From contig DUEZ01000058.1 of the NCBI GenBank assembly GCA_011174825.1, positions 1 to 60,070 on the forward strand: 60,070 nucleotides of DNA. Reading direction: 5' to 3'. The DNA is from Anaerolineae bacterium (lineage in GTDB: Bacteria > Chloroflexota > Anaerolineae > Anaerolineales > E44-bin32). Each line of letters begins with the position of its first letter. The stretch's first letter is position 1. The translations under genes were made by a program, and so were the position numbers. The notes beneath the pieces were generated by a model. That model did no database searches, had not been told where the DNA came from, and was given only the letters and a program-made list of their open reading frames with translations. Positions 1 to 9,088 of this stretch are shown here, piece by piece.

Positions 1-648
1 TGTAAGCTTTTGGATGCCCCTTTCACTTTTTTCGTAGAGAACAAGGTCTTGAACATCACCTTTAACCACCGGTGAAATGAGCCTCCCACCTATCTTCAGC
101 TGATCGATCAAAGGTGGTGGGATAGAGCCGCATGCAGCCGTGATGGCGATCGTGTCGTATGGGCTCAAGTCCTTATAACCCTGACCACCATCCGCATTCA
201 CGAGGACAATATCATCGTAGCCTGCACGCTCGAGATTTCCCTTGCCGTATTCAAAAGTAAGAGGATCGATTTCTACCGAGACGACAAGCCCTTCTGATCC
301 GACGACTTCTCTCGCAACCGCTGCACCATAGCCAGATCCCAAACCGACCTCGAGAAACTTATCCCCTTTGTCTAACCCTAAAGGCTCATAGAACAGAGGA
401 TAGCTGTGAGGACATGAGATTGTCGCCCGTTCACCAGGAAGGGGAAAAGGGACTTCTTCATAGGCGTAATCGCGATAATTATCTGGGATGAAGTCTTCTC
501 TAGGGACCTTCAGTAAGGCATTCTTGATGCGATCAGATTTAAGGAAATCATGCTGAATGAGCCAGGTGACTTTAGCGGTCCTTTCGGCCTCGAATTCCTC
601 TTTGGTTTTGATGGGTTCGGTGGGTGGGGGTATGATCCAGCCTCGCAT
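1..648 (-). CDS. pcm: Protein-L-isoaspartate O-methyltransferase, C-terminus cut by window edge
   Basis: The reverse strand reads open from ATG at 648 (GAGG Shine-Dalgarno 5 bases upstream) for 216 codons to base 1 without a stop, so the C-terminal end lies outside. The family repairs isoaspartyl residues in ageing cytosolic proteins with S-adenosylmethionine. I see the family's VPREDFIP block near residues 48-55, the SAM-binding glycine motif FLEVGLGSGYGAA at 98-110, the acidic VSVEID loop at 123-128 and NADGG at 151-155. Its N-terminus is slightly longer than the shortest homologues. It is read away from the MFS gene; the gap between them holds only repeats. Identity is sure at family level. 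Confidence 0.88.
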   Translation of the reverse strand, partial: MRGWIIPPPTEPIKTKEEFEAERTAKVTWLIQHDFLKSDRIKNALLKVPREDFIPDNYRDYAYEEVPFPLPGERATISCPHSYPLFYEPLGLDKGDKFLEVGLGSGYGAAVAREVVGSEGLVVSVEIDPLTFEYGKGNLERAGYDDIVLVNADGGQGYKDLSPYDTIAITAACGSIPPPLIDQLKIGGRLISPVVKGDVQDLVLYEKSERGIQKLT

Positions 649-749
649 TTCAACCTCGATTTAGGTGTCTATGATCAATACCATTTTAAGTGGAAAATAA
701 CCGCCGTGTGCGAAGTATAGAGTCTAATGTTTCAATTATGAATCCATAA

Positions 750-800
750 TGTCATTCTGAGCCGAAGCGAAGCGTAGGCGAAGAATCCCTATGATGAGGC
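750..800. repeat. Dispersed CATTCTGAG / GAAGAATCCCTATGATG repeat
   Basis: A partial copy of a repeat that recurs near 5.56, 19.98 and 22.98 kb. It begins with a GTCATTCTGAG-type end and contains GAAGAATCCCTATGATG. It lies in the 649-1202 gap, which otherwise holds only the 898-1014 element and no credible gene. Confidence 0.7.
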
Positions 801-897
801 TTTTACATTTATTGCACCTTAGGGATACTCACCAATCGAGTGCGATGTCGTCGCGCCTATCACTTGGTCCAGGCTTTCCGATGTGAGTGTAATCAAT

Positions 898-1014
898 GTA
901 GGGGCAATTCATGAAGCAGTGCAGCACCCTGAGCTTGTCGAAGGGTGCGTTGTTACAATGGCGTCATCCTTTGACAGGCTCAGGATGACTTCCTTATACA
1001 TGAATTGCCCCTAC
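898..1014. repeat. 117-bp element with 16-bp perfect terminal inverted repeats
   Basis: GTAGGGGCAATTCATG at 898-913 is exactly inverted at 999-1014. Inside are two facing copies of the CCTGAGCTTGTCGAAGG type sequence, so the whole unit can fold as a nested hairpin. Related ends recur at 5768-5822, 6069-6136, 11200-11226 and 20086-20113. It has no coding capacity; the open frame read leftwards across it is a by-product of the palindrome. Confidence 0.75.
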
Positions 1015-1202
1015 GTCCATGGTTTGGAATAGGGGGACAATAATCCTGTGCATCGATTTTGTATTACAAATGAAGATATTCCCATCATAACCTGATCGGA
1101 GATCGTGGGTTGTAAATGCTGATTGTGAATCGATGGAGAGGATTCACACAAAATTAGGATTGATCCAAAGTATGTGGCTTGAATTCCCCGAAAGGAGTCC
1201 CT

Positions 1203-2465
1203 TTGTCCCGCATCAGTCGTTATGCTTGGCGCACGTTGGGTCTGCTCGTTCTGGCGAACTGGTTTAATTTCTACAACCGGCATATCGTCTCGGTGTTGGC
1301 AGAGTTGATTAAAGCTGAGTTCAGCCTGACAGACGCGCAGGTGGGTGGGATTAACAGCGCGTTCGAACTCACTTACCCCTTAGGGGCGGTAACCTTAGCG
1401 ATCATAGCCGATCGCTGGGGCAGGCAACGGATCATCGCTTTTGTGGTCTCCCTTTGGAGTGTGGCGACAACCCTCACTGGCGTGGCGGGATCCTACTTAT
1501 CCCTTCTCCTGACCCGTTTGGGTGTGGGTGTTGGTCAGGGTGGATATGGACCCTCGGCTCTGGCAGTGCTAGCGGAGACCTTTCCAGCCACATTTCGAGC
1601 GCAGGCGGTCGGCATTCATGCGGCGGGTTTGTTCCTGGGCTCCGCTGCAAGTTATCTAGTAAGCGGTTTGATCGCGCAAGCATTAGGATGGCGGGCATCA
1701 TTTCTCGTCGCTGGTCTTCCAGGATTACCCCTGGCGTGGTTCATCTGGCGGTTACGCACCCGCGAGAAGGAGAATTCAGAAGCTCAAAAAAAACCAGCCA
1801 CACTATCAACACCGCGGCTTACGCTGGATGAGTTTCGTCATCTATTCAACGTACCAACCTTGCGGATTGTTTACGCCAGTGGAGTCCTGGTCTACCTCGC
1901 CACTGGAGGATTGACCTTTTGGATGCCATCATTCTTGCAGCGTTATCATGGTTACACGCTGGCATCAGCAGCGACGGTTACGGGAGTGGCACTCGTTTTG
2001 ATCGGTGTGGCTGGAGTATTAGCTGGAGGTTGGCTAGGTGATCATTTGAGCCAGAGACATCCCGGAGGAAAACTGATAACCATGGGTCTTGGCCTGGCCA
2101 TAGGAACGCCATTGGGTATCATAGGTCTCCTCGCGGCAAATCGCACTTTGTTCTTGATTACCGTCGGAACGGCATTGTTTCTCCTTTCGTTTAATTCCTC
2201 CTGCAATGGACCTCAGATCCACGATGTGACACCATCTGCGTTTCGTGCGACGGCTCAAAGCATTTTCCTTTTTCTTGCACACATATTGGGGAACCTCGCA
2301 TCAGCACCCCTTATCGGCTGGCTGTCGGATGTCGGATATGATCTGCGAATTGGCATGGCATCCTTCGCATCCCTCGGGTTTGTGGCAGCACTGGTGATGC
2401 TTTGGGGGGCACGATTCGCTGTTCAAGATTTTCAAGCGTTTGAGAGTGACATTGCCTCGATATAG
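1203..2465 (+). CDS. MFS transporter
   Basis: A 421-residue major facilitator superfamily permease of the inner membrane, probably taking up or exporting a small organic solute. Hydrophobic segments fit the usual 12 helices in two halves, joined by a charged cytoplasmic loop (RTREKENSEAQKK) near the middle. The loop between helices 2 and 3 carries the MFS signature remnant ADRWGRQR. I prefer the TTG start at 1203 because AAAGGAG lies 5 bases upstream; an in-frame TTG at 1179 has no ribosome-binding site. An SDR dehydrogenase follows 90 bases later in the same direction, so the two could share a pathway. The substrate cannot be read from the sequence. Confidence 0.82.
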   Translation: MSRISRYAWRTLGLLVLANWFNFYNRHIVSVLAELIKAEFSLTDAQVGGINSAFELTYPLGAVTLAIIADRWGRQRIIAFVVSLWSVATTLTGVAGSYLSLLLTRLGVGVGQGGYGPSALAVLAETFPATFRAQAVGIHAAGLFLGSAASYLVSGLIAQALGWRASFLVAGLPGLPLAWFIWRLRTREKENSEAQKKPATLSTPRLTLDEFRHLFNVPTLRIVYASGVLVYLATGGLTFWMPSFLQRYHGYTLASAATVTGVALVLIGVAGVLAGGWLGDHLSQRHPGGKLITMGLGLAIGTPLGIIGLLAANRTLFLITVGTALFLLSFNSSCNGPQIHDVTPSAFRATAQSIFLFLAHILGNLASAPLIGWLSDVGYDLRIGMASFASLGFVAALVMLWGARFAVQDFQAFESDIASI

Positions 2466-2555
2466 GTGCATACTTTGGGGTAAGCTTCTACGCAGGCTAA
2501 AGCCAGCGGCTACAGGTTACAAAGAAGGAAGTGATCAGAATTGAGGAGGCATGGT

Positions 2556-3326
2556 ATGACCTACGAATTAACAGATCGCGTAGTCATCATCACGGGCGGT
2601 TCACGGGGTATCGGGCGAGCGATGGCATTGGCGTTTGCCGAAGCCGGGGCCAGGGTGGTCGTAGCTAGTCGCAAACAAGAGGGCGTCGACGCAGTGGCGG
2701 CTGAGATCGAGTCTCGTGGAGGTAACGTGTTGGCGATTGCTACCCACATGGGAAAAGAAGAGGCCGTCGCGGATTTGGTTGAGCAGACTGTAGAGACCTT
2801 CGGTGGTGTCGATATCGCCATTAACAACGCGGCCACCAACCCCCATTTTGGACCAATCTTGACCGCGACCACCGCCTTATGGGACAAGATTTTGGAGGTC
2901 AATCTGCGGGGAGCATTCTTCCTATGCCAGCAGGTGGCTCCGATCATGGAGGAGCGGGGTGGGGGCGTGATCATCAACGTGGTTTCGACCGCAGGATTCC
3001 GACCTTCGCTGGGATTAGGTATCTATAGCATTTCTAAAGCCGGGCTCATCATGATGACCAAAGTCTTAGCGATGGAGTTGGGTCCCTCAAAAATCCGGGT
3101 CAACGCCATCGCTCCTGGTGTGATTAAAACCCGATTCAGTCGAGCTTTATGGGAGTCTGACGCCATCTCTCAAGCAGTTCGTGATGCGACCCCACTTGGT
3201 CGCTTGGGCGAGCCGGGAGACGTTGTTGGGGCGGCTCTCTTTTTGGCTTCTCCATTATCAGAATTTGTAAACGGGGATATTCTCGTCATCGATGGGGGAA
3301 TGAGGGTATCGGGTGGAATGGGGTGA
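2556..3326 (+). CDS. SDR family NAD(P)-dependent oxidoreductase
   Basis: A 256-residue classical short-chain dehydrogenase/reductase, cytosolic. The cofactor motif TGGSRGIG is at residues 13-20, NNAA at 90-93, and the catalytic set Asn116, Ser144, Tyr157 and Lys161 is complete (YSISK). The C-terminal NGDILVIDGG is typical of FabG/gluconate-5-dehydrogenase-like members. The ATG at 2556 is preceded by GAGGAGG six bases away, which decides the start over an upstream in-frame TTG. The substrate is unknown; a 3-oxoacyl or sugar-acid reductase is possible. Confidence 0.85.
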   Translation: MTYELTDRVVIITGGSRGIGRAMALAFAEAGARVVVASRKQEGVDAVAAEIESRGGNVLAIATHMGKEEAVADLVEQTVETFGGVDIAINNAATNPHFGPILTATTALWDKILEVNLRGAFFLCQQVAPIMEERGGGVIINVVSTAGFRPSLGLGIYSISKAGLIMMTKVLAMELGPSKIRVNAIAPGVIKTRFSRALWESDAISQAVRDATPLGRLGEPGDVVGAALFLASPLSEFVNGDILVIDGGMRVSGGMG

Positions 3327-3495
3327 GTAGAAGGATCTTTGTCTGTAGAGGTGGACCCTTATAAGACCCCCAAAAAACGATGGTATGGCCGTATGTGTGA
3401 GACACAGGTAGAAGAGGGATTCGTGTCGCGAGACCAAGCGTGGTGTTAGGGGTTATAAGTGAAGAGGAGCACTTGTGTGCTACGGGGTTGGTTTA

Positions 3496-3532
3496 AATCA
3501 GGTTGAGGCGGTCTTTCGTTCTCAACCTGATT
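3496..3532 (+). promoter_or_regulatory. 12-bp perfect hairpin in the degV leader
   Basis: AATCAGGTTGAG at 3496-3507 pairs exactly with CTCAACCTGATT at 3521-3532 across a 13-base loop. It sits 54 bases before the degV start and has no T-run after it, so it is more likely a leader structure or protein site than an intrinsic terminator. Function unproven. Confidence 0.5.
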
Positions 3533-3586
3533 CTTTACGGATGACCCTGGTGAAATACACTCAACTGCCGAGGAGGAGCGAAAACC

Positions 3587-4426
3587 ATGATCAAAATTGT
3601 CACCGACAGCACAAATAATCTTTCAGAGGACATACTCGAACGCTACGATATCCGTGTCGCACCCATTTCCATACAATTCGGCGACGAGACCTATGAGGAA
3701 GATATTGACATCGATCGCGCTACGTTTTACCGCAAGATCGATGAGATGGGCATCATTCCTACAACTGCACAGCCGACACCCGCATGGTTTGCCAAACACT
3801 ATCAAGAACTAACCGATCAAGGACATTCGATCCTGGTGATCACCATTACCAGTAAACATAGTGGCACTTATGAGTCAGCTGGTCTTGCGAAAACCATGGT
3901 CCCTGAGGCCGATGTGGAGGTTTTTGACTCGTTAAGCATCTCTCTGGGCACTGGCTGGATGGTCCTTGAAGCTGCCAGGGCGATCGAAGAGGGCCAAGGT
4001 CGTCAGCAGATCTTGAAGCGCCTAAAAGAGATTCGCGATCAACATTCCTTCATATTCACACCTGCGACATTGAAATATCTCCAGATGAGCGGACGTGTAA
4101 GTACACTGCGAGGAGCCTTAGGATCCTTGTTGAGTGTTAAACCGATCATCATTTTGGATGATGGGCTTCTGGACGCTCGTGAAAGTATCCGTACGCGCGG
4201 GAAAGCTACCGATCGCCTGATCTCATTCACTGAAGAGGCGCTGGGCACGACGGACCCCGTCAACCTGGCCGTCGTGCACGCAAGGGCACCCGAGGAGGGT
4301 CAAGTTCTGCTCGATCGAGTCAAAGCGCACTTCAACTGCCAGGAGGCGATGATAGCCGACTTGGTGGCATCGCTGGCAGTTCATGGCGGACCGGGTATTT
4401 TGATGTTGACAGGCTATAAAGTTTAA
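3587..4426 (+). CDS. DegV family fatty-acid-binding protein
   Basis: A 279-residue DegV/FakB-type protein. The family binds one fatty acid in a cleft between two domains and in Firmicutes presents it to a fatty-acid kinase (FakA); no FakA gene is visible here. Seen: N-terminal IVTDSTNNL where the family has a TDS(T)-type loop, the TSKHSGTY loop contacting the carboxylate, LQMSGRVS in the middle, and the C-terminal VHGGPGILML. The length is normal. ATG at 3587 follows GAGGAGGAG at a good distance. It stands alone in its own transcription unit with a leader hairpin. Confidence 0.85.
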   Translation: MIKIVTDSTNNLSEDILERYDIRVAPISIQFGDETYEEDIDIDRATFYRKIDEMGIIPTTAQPTPAWFAKHYQELTDQGHSILVITITSKHSGTYESAGLAKTMVPEADVEVFDSLSISLGTGWMVLEAARAIEEGQGRQQILKRLKEIRDQHSFIFTPATLKYLQMSGRVSTLRGALGSLLSVKPIIILDDGLLDARESIRTRGKATDRLISFTEEALGTTDPVNLAVVHARAPEEGQVLLDRVKAHFNCQEAMIADLVASLAVHGGPGILMLTGYKV

Positions 4427-4569
4427 AGGGAGGAAGAGCCGTCCTTTTTGGCCAATCCCAGCCGCGCATCGTTAGGATCTCTGGCTTATCTTTCTCCCGT
4501 CCTTATGAGCTGATGGGTAGGTCGATATTCCTTTCCTTTGGACAGGAAACTTTTAGAAAATATCCATAT

Positions 4570-4629
4570 GCAGCGGGTGTCTATTGCTGACACTCGCTGC
4601 TGTTCATCATCGGAGCTTCCTCCGATGAT
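4570..4629 (+). promoter_or_regulatory. Two tandem hairpins in the enoyl-CoA hydratase leader
   Basis: Stem 1 pairs 4570-4581 with 4589-4600 (11 of 12 bases) around a 7-base loop. Stem 2 pairs ATCATCGGAG at 4606-4615 exactly with 4620-4629 around a CTTC tetraloop. No T-run follows either. They end 27 bases before the start codon, so they could modulate translation or transcription of that gene, or process the degV 3' end. Confidence 0.45.
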
Positions 4630-4656
4630 CAGATGAATACATGGAGGCGTGACTCA

Positions 4657-5445
4657 ATGACGGAATTTCAACATTGGCTATTCCGCTCCCGGGGCCACAT
4701 TGCGACCTTGAGCCTCAACCGGCCGGAAGAATCGAACAGTCTGATATTGGAGATGTTCCAGGAGTTGGGAGAAATCACGAACCGCTTACGAGTCGATAAG
4801 GACATTTGGGTAGTGATTGTTGAGGGTAAGGGGAAGCATTTTTCCATCGGCGTCGATCTTTCCGTGATCCAATCCATTATCGATTATCCGGAAGGACCGT
4901 TTCGAGAAAACCTCTTGGCGATGCAGCAGTGCCTTGATTCTTTCGAAGCCCTTGAGAAACCCACGATTGCCAAAGTTCATGGATTTTGTCTGGGTGGGGG
5001 ATTGATCTTAGCTTTGTGTTGCGATTTCCGTATCGCTAGTAAGCGCACAGTATTGGGACTACCGGAGGTCAAGCGCGGCGTTGCGGTCATCGCTGGGACA
5101 CAACGTGTGACCCGGGTCGTTGGTGTAGCGGTAGCCAAGGAGATGATCCTCTTGTGCCGCAATCTCAACGCTAGCATGGCGAAGGAATATGGGTTGGTTC
5201 ATAAGGTTGTGCCACCGGAGGAACTCGATCAGGCAGCGATGTCGTTAGCGAAGAAGTTCCTGAAGCTACCCCCTCGAACTGTTGGAGGGGCGAAACGTAT
5301 CATCAATGATGGAGCCAGCTTGACTCTGCGAGCCAGCCAAGAACTGGAAATTGATGTGCAAGCGGAGCTAATTGACAGCCCGGATTTCAAGGAGGCGATC
5401 AGCAGTTACTTGGAAGACCGCCCCCCGAGTTTCGTGGGAGAATGA
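4657..5445 (+). CDS. Enoyl-CoA hydratase/isomerase family protein
   Basis: A 262-residue crotonase-fold protein, cytosolic, predicted to hydrate 2-enoyl-CoA thioesters. The oxyanion-hole segments GKHFSIGVDLS and GFCLGGGLILALCCDFRIA are present. Both glutamates equivalent to rat Glu144 and Glu164 appear to be kept (in LPEVKRGV and AKEMIL), favouring a true hydratase. The start at 4657 has GGAGG nine bases upstream; the earlier ATG at 4633 lacks one and lies against the leader hairpin. It stands alone, well away from the acyl-CoA island at 25-60 kb. The exact acyl substrate is unknown. Confidence 0.8.
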   Translation: MTEFQHWLFRSRGHIATLSLNRPEESNSLILEMFQELGEITNRLRVDKDIWVVIVEGKGKHFSIGVDLSVIQSIIDYPEGPFRENLLAMQQCLDSFEALEKPTIAKVHGFCLGGGLILALCCDFRIASKRTVLGLPEVKRGVAVIAGTQRVTRVVGVAVAKEMILLCRNLNASMAKEYGLVHKVVPPEELDQAAMSLAKKFLKLPPRTVGGAKRIINDGASLTLRASQELEIDVQAELIDSPDFKEAISSYLEDRPPSFVGE

Positions 5446-5458
5446 CAGCCTCCCTCTA

Positions 5459-6136
5459 TCTTTCATTGCGAGGAATCCGAAAGTGCAACGAAGCAATCTT
5501 ATCGTTGAGGAGATTGCTTCGCGCCTGCGGCGCTCGCAATGACAAGTAGAAATGTGTCATTCCGAGGAGCATTGCGACGAGGAATGCCTATGATGAAGCT
5601 ATTTGATTCGATACATCATAGGGATTCTTCGCGCCGATAGGCGCTCAGAATGACGTTGAAGAAAACAAATTTTTTCTCTTGCTCATCCTGAGCCACTTAG
5701 CTTGGGCACTATTAAGCTTGCTGACGTGTTATCGAAGGGACATTCGGAACAACACCTAATAATGTCGTAGGGGCGTACGGGCAGGGGAGATCAACCTGCA
5801 TCTTCGACTGTGCGCCCCTACTGTGTTTCTTTATATCGCAGGGTAGAGAATCTGCCAACAAATAAGAATCCTGGTTTGTTTCTATGTAGGCGCAAGCTTC
5901 GGCCTGCGTTTCTCGGCGCACCCTAAAGGGTGCGACTACATTGGTATTACCACCTCGAGAGGACATTTGTGACGCATGAATAATGTAGCGGCGATTGGCC
6001 AGTCGCCCCATTATCACTTCGTTTTGTTCCTGGTTGTTGTTATTGTATGTAACGGCTATTAATTTGATATAGGGACAATTCATGCCGTCTCGCACCCTGG
6101 CCGGTTTTCGCGGCACGAACGGTGAATTGCCCCTAC
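5459..6136. repeat. Repeat island of several dispersed palindromes
   Basis: The 796-base gap between genes is almost entirely repeats. 5459-5541 is a CATTGCGAGG...GCTCGCAATGACA palindrome and 5556-5656 a GTCATTCCGAGG...GCTCAGAATGAC palindrome. 5768-5822 has GTAGGGGCG/CGCCCCTAC ends. 5885-5955 carries a GCACCCTAAAGGGTGCG core, and 6069-6136 ends with GAATTGCCCCTAC. A long open frame across this stretch is repeat translation, not a gene. I see no RNA gene here. Confidence 0.7.
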
Positions 6137-6241
6137 ACTTTCGTTAAGGATGGAAACTCAGAATGACATGGGTAAGCCATTACCAAAAAGCAGAATGAAG
6201 GGCTAAAATGGCCATATCTTACGGGGGGAGTGAAGTCGAGT

Positions 6242-7570
6242 ATGTCTGAGCGAACAAACGATCCCATCCATACCCACCCGATTGAATTGCTTCAAAACCT
6301 GATCCGGTTCGATACGACCAATCCGCCCGGTAACGAGATCGATTGCGTGAATTACATCCATCGTCTACTCACCGACGCGGGTGTGGATACCTGGATCTTC
6401 GCTAAAGACCCCAACCGACCGAACTTGATCGCGCGTTTGCAAGGTCAAGGTACAGCGCCACCTCTCCTACTCTACGGTCATGTCGATGTAGTCACAACCG
6501 AGGGTCAAGATTGGACACACCCTCCTTTTGGGGGGGAGATCCATGATGGGTACATCTGGGGTCGAGGTGCGTTGGACATGAAGAGCGGCGCAGCCATGAT
6601 GTTGGCTGCGGTTCTACGTGCGAAAGCCGAAGGCTTATCACCGCCGGGCGATGTTGTATTGGCTATTCTGTGTGACGAAGAGGCTGGTGGTGTTTATGGG
6701 GCGATGTATATGGTGGATGAACATCCGGATCAATTCGAGGGGATCAGATACGCTCTCGGAGAATTCGGTGGGGCTTCCTTTTACATCGCCGGGAAGACCT
6801 TCTATCCGATCCAAGTTGCGGAAAAACAAATCTGTTGGATGAGAGGTACAGTTAGTGGGCCTGGGGGTCATGGGTCAAGACCGATGCGTGGTGGTGCGAT
6901 GGCCAAACTCGGTCGAGTCCTTCAACGATTGGATAAATCGCGTTTGCCAGTTCATATCACACCTGCCGCGCGGCAGATGTTCGAAATCATCGGTTCTTCT
7001 TTGCCAATGGTGCAAGGTTTCGTGCTCCGTCAACTACTGAATCCAGCACTGACTGATAGTGTTCTGAAGTTGATGGGAGAACATAAGCTTAATTTTGAGC
7101 CACTGTTCCATAACACCGTCAACGCCACGATTGTACATGGGGGTGAAAAGATTAACGTCATTCCAAGCAAGATCGTCTTTGAAATGGATGGCCGCTTGCT
7201 CCCTGGTTTTACCCCTGATGACATGATAGCGGAGTTAAGTCCGATCCTGGGGGATGAGGTCGAGCTTGAAATCGTTTGGTACGATCCTGGACCTGCAGAG
7301 CCCGATATGGGTCTATTCGATACATTGGCGGATGTCATGCAAGAAGCCGACCCGGGAGGAATTGCCTTGCCTATGTTGCTGCCAGCAGTTACGGACGCGC
7401 GTTTTTTCTCTCGCTTGGGTATCCAAACCTACGGCTTCACACCGATGAAATTACCAGAAGATTTTAGGTTCTTTGATTTGGCACACGCCGCGGATGAACG
7501 CCTTCCAGTGGAGATCATGGCGTTCGGCACCAAGGCAATCTATTCTGTTCTTCAAAGGTTTGGGGGATAA
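6242..7570 (+). CDS. M20/M28-type metallopeptidase (ArgE/DapE/CPG2-like)
   Basis: A 442-residue zinc amidohydrolase of the M20 family; members deacylate amino acids or cut dipeptides in the cytosol. The di-zinc site is visible: GHVDVV (His80, Asp82), bridging Asp112 in GALDMKSG, the catalytic EE pair in CDEEAGG (146-147), a metal acid in LGEFGG, and the late histidine in FDLAHAADE. A dimerisation insert sits in the middle as usual. The ATG at 6242 is preceded by GGGGGAG 12 bases upstream; an in-frame GTG at 6230 would overlap that site. The true substrate is not readable. Confidence 0.83.
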   Translation: MSERTNDPIHTHPIELLQNLIRFDTTNPPGNEIDCVNYIHRLLTDAGVDTWIFAKDPNRPNLIARLQGQGTAPPLLLYGHVDVVTTEGQDWTHPPFGGEIHDGYIWGRGALDMKSGAAMMLAAVLRAKAEGLSPPGDVVLAILCDEEAGGVYGAMYMVDEHPDQFEGIRYALGEFGGASFYIAGKTFYPIQVAEKQICWMRGTVSGPGGHGSRPMRGGAMAKLGRVLQRLDKSRLPVHITPAARQMFEIIGSSLPMVQGFVLRQLLNPALTDSVLKLMGEHKLNFEPLFHNTVNATIVHGGEKINVIPSKIVFEMDGRLLPGFTPDDMIAELSPILGDEVELEIVWYDPGPAEPDMGLFDTLADVMQEADPGGIALPMLLPAVTDARFFSRLGIQTYGFTPMKLPEDFRFFDLAHAADERLPVEIMAFGTKAIYSVLQRFGG

Positions 7571-7664
7571 GTCAGAATGGTGAAATTAATTATTTTAGCT
7601 ATTAGATGATGGATTGTCTTATCAATTGAAAGGATTGGTTAAACCTATACCCAGGAGGCGAGGG

Positions 7665-8561
7665 GTGTCTACTTACGAACGTTTAACCGAAGTCTTGGAA
7701 TTGGCAGAGGAGATCCCATATAACGATTCAAGCAAGATCGTTCTCATGAGTGATACCCATCGAGGGGATAACAGTTGGGCCGACGATTTTGCCCATAACG
7801 AAAACCTTTTTTATTTTGCCTTGGAATATTATTTCGCGCACGATTTCACTTACATCGAGATTGGTGATTGTGATGAGCTGCACGAGAACAGACGGTTTGA
7901 GGAAATTCGACAAGCACACAGCGACGTTTTCTTCCTGATGCGTGATTTTTATAACGACGGGCGATTGCACCTCATTTTTGGTAACCATGATATTGTGCGC
8001 AAAGATCCCAAGGTCGTCGAAAGGACTCTCTATCGATATTACGACGAACGGACTCAGCGATATGAGCCGTTGTTTGATGGGATCGAAGTGCATGAGGGGC
8101 TTGTGTTACGACATTGGGAAACGTCCAAACGTATATTCCTCGCTCATGGTCATCAAGGGGATTTATTAGGTGAGACTTTGTGGTGGTTGGCCAGGCTCTT
8201 CTCGCGCCATTTATGGCGACACCTCCAACTCCTGGGAATTCGAGATCCCACGAGCCCGGCGAAGAATTATAAAAAGCGGAGGATTGTCGAGAGGGAATAT
8301 ATCCGTTGGGTTAAGTCGCAGGATTTGATATTCATCTGTGGCCACACGCATCGACCGATGTTTCCGAAATCCGGTAAACCGCCCTATTTCAACACTGGTA
8401 GTTGTGTGCACCCTCGTAGTATCACCGGGATCGAGATCGAAAGCGGAGAAATCACTCTGGTAAAGTGGTGGATAAGACCGAGATCAGAAGAGGGTGGAGT
8501 GCTCTATGTCGCGAGAGATGTGGTTGCAGGACCCGAGAAATTGAGTTCTTTCTTCCCCTAA
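7665..8561 (+). CDS. Metallophosphoesterase
   Basis: A 299-residue calcineurin-like phosphoesterase. The five family motifs are in order: SDTHRGD (Asp30, His32), GDCDE near 67-71, GNHD at 106-109, AHGHQGD, and CGHTHRP near the C-terminal third. The family cuts phosphomonoesters or diesters with two metals. The GTG start at 7665 has AGGAGG exactly six bases before it, which outweighs a TTG at 7614. The LLGETLWWLARLFSRHLW stretch between motifs is hydrophobic and resembles the lipid-facing region of UDP-diacylglucosamine hydrolase-like members, so a lipid-linked substrate is possible but unproven. Confidence 0.82.
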   Translation: MSTYERLTEVLELAEEIPYNDSSKIVLMSDTHRGDNSWADDFAHNENLFYFALEYYFAHDFTYIEIGDCDELHENRRFEEIRQAHSDVFFLMRDFYNDGRLHLIFGNHDIVRKDPKVVERTLYRYYDERTQRYEPLFDGIEVHEGLVLRHWETSKRIFLAHGHQGDLLGETLWWLARLFSRHLWRHLQLLGIRDPTSPAKNYKKRRIVEREYIRWVKSQDLIFICGHTHRPMFPKSGKPPYFNTGSCVHPRSITGIEIESGEITLVKWWIRPRSEEGGVLYVARDVVAGPEKLSSFFP

Positions 8562-8589
8562 AGTATTTAATGCTTTGATTGAAATGTAG

Positions 8590-8700
8590 CCGCACCCTTT
8601 ACGGTGCGTAGAGATGAGCAGGCTAAAGCCTGCGGTTACAGGGGTGGAAAAAATATAATCGCACCCTTTAGGGTGCGTATAAAACAGCAGACCATCACCT
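8590..8700. repeat. Twin GCACCCTTTAGGGTGCG-type palindromes
   Basis: Two neighbouring small palindromes with GCACCCTTTA(C/G)GGTGCG cores, separated by a GCAGGCTAAAGCCTGC palindrome. The same units occur near 2490 and 5930. They lie between the convergent metallophosphoesterase and the small minus-strand gene. No coding value. Confidence 0.6.
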
Positions 8701-8704
8701 GCAT

Positions 8705-8965
8705 CTACTTCCCGTTCACCAAATCCTTCAAATCCAATAACTCTTTCCTCTGTTCAACCATCATCGTCATGAGTAGCAATTCAATCGGAGTCAGGTGTGC
8801 TGCGTCTTCTTTCAATGGCCAGTGATGTCTAACGGAGAACAGCAGGTCATCGAGTACCTCCTGGTCATCTTTACCCATCGCACGCCGAAAACGGGCGAGC
8901 GTGTTCATGTCACAATTTAATGGAAACCTATTCGGTTCGAGTGGTGTAGCGAGAAAACTGTCCAT
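8705..8965 (-). CDS. Hypothetical protein, 86 residues
   Basis: A short acidic, helix-rich soluble protein I do not recognise. It begins at ATG 8965 with AGGAGG five bases upstream, which makes it a credible gene despite its size. It contains a single LLLMTMMVEQRKELLDL amphipathic helix at the C-terminus and no metal-binding motif. It is divergent from the ABC exporter; a hairpin lies between them. No function is proposed. Confidence 0.6.
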   Translation of the reverse strand: MDSFLATPLEPNRFPLNCDMNTLARFRRAMGKDDQEVLDDLLFSVRHHWPLKEDAAHLTPIELLLMTMMVEQRKELLDLKDLVNGK

Positions 8966-9018
8966 GATATCCTCCTTGGTCCATTGTATGTAGCATAAGC
9001 AGGAATAGCAGACACGAA

Positions 9019-9051
9019 AATCCCCCACCGGGGTGAAATGGACGGGGGATT
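9019..9051. promoter_or_regulatory. Hairpin AATCCCCC/GGGGGATT
   Basis: AATCCCCC at 9019-9026 pairs exactly with GGGGGATT at 9044-9051, followed on the plus strand by CCTGGTTTTCTT. It lies between two divergent genes, so it is not an obvious terminator for either; it may be a leader element or a small repeat. Confidence 0.4.
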
Positions 9052-9088
9052 CCTGGTTTTCTTAATGTCTCAGGAAAAACTGCTGCGT

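Noticed and set aside
1011-1283. Minus-strand open frame over the start of the MFS gene
   Set aside because: It lies antisense to the MFS N-terminus and the palindrome at 898-1014; no homology or start signal.
5712-6116. Long minus-strand open frame in the repeat island
   Set aside because: Its translation runs through the GTAGGGGC and GCACCCTAAAGGGTGCG palindromes, and part of it resembles the reading across the repeats at 8.6 kb. No ribosome-binding site.
8604-8825. Plus-strand frame over the GCACCC repeats and the small minus gene
   Set aside because: The first half is repeat translation and the second half is antisense to the 86-residue gene that has a good AGGAGG site.
9019-9051. Terminator between 8965 and 9142
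   Set aside because: It lies between divergent genes, so it would end neither; kept only as a hairpin of unknown role.
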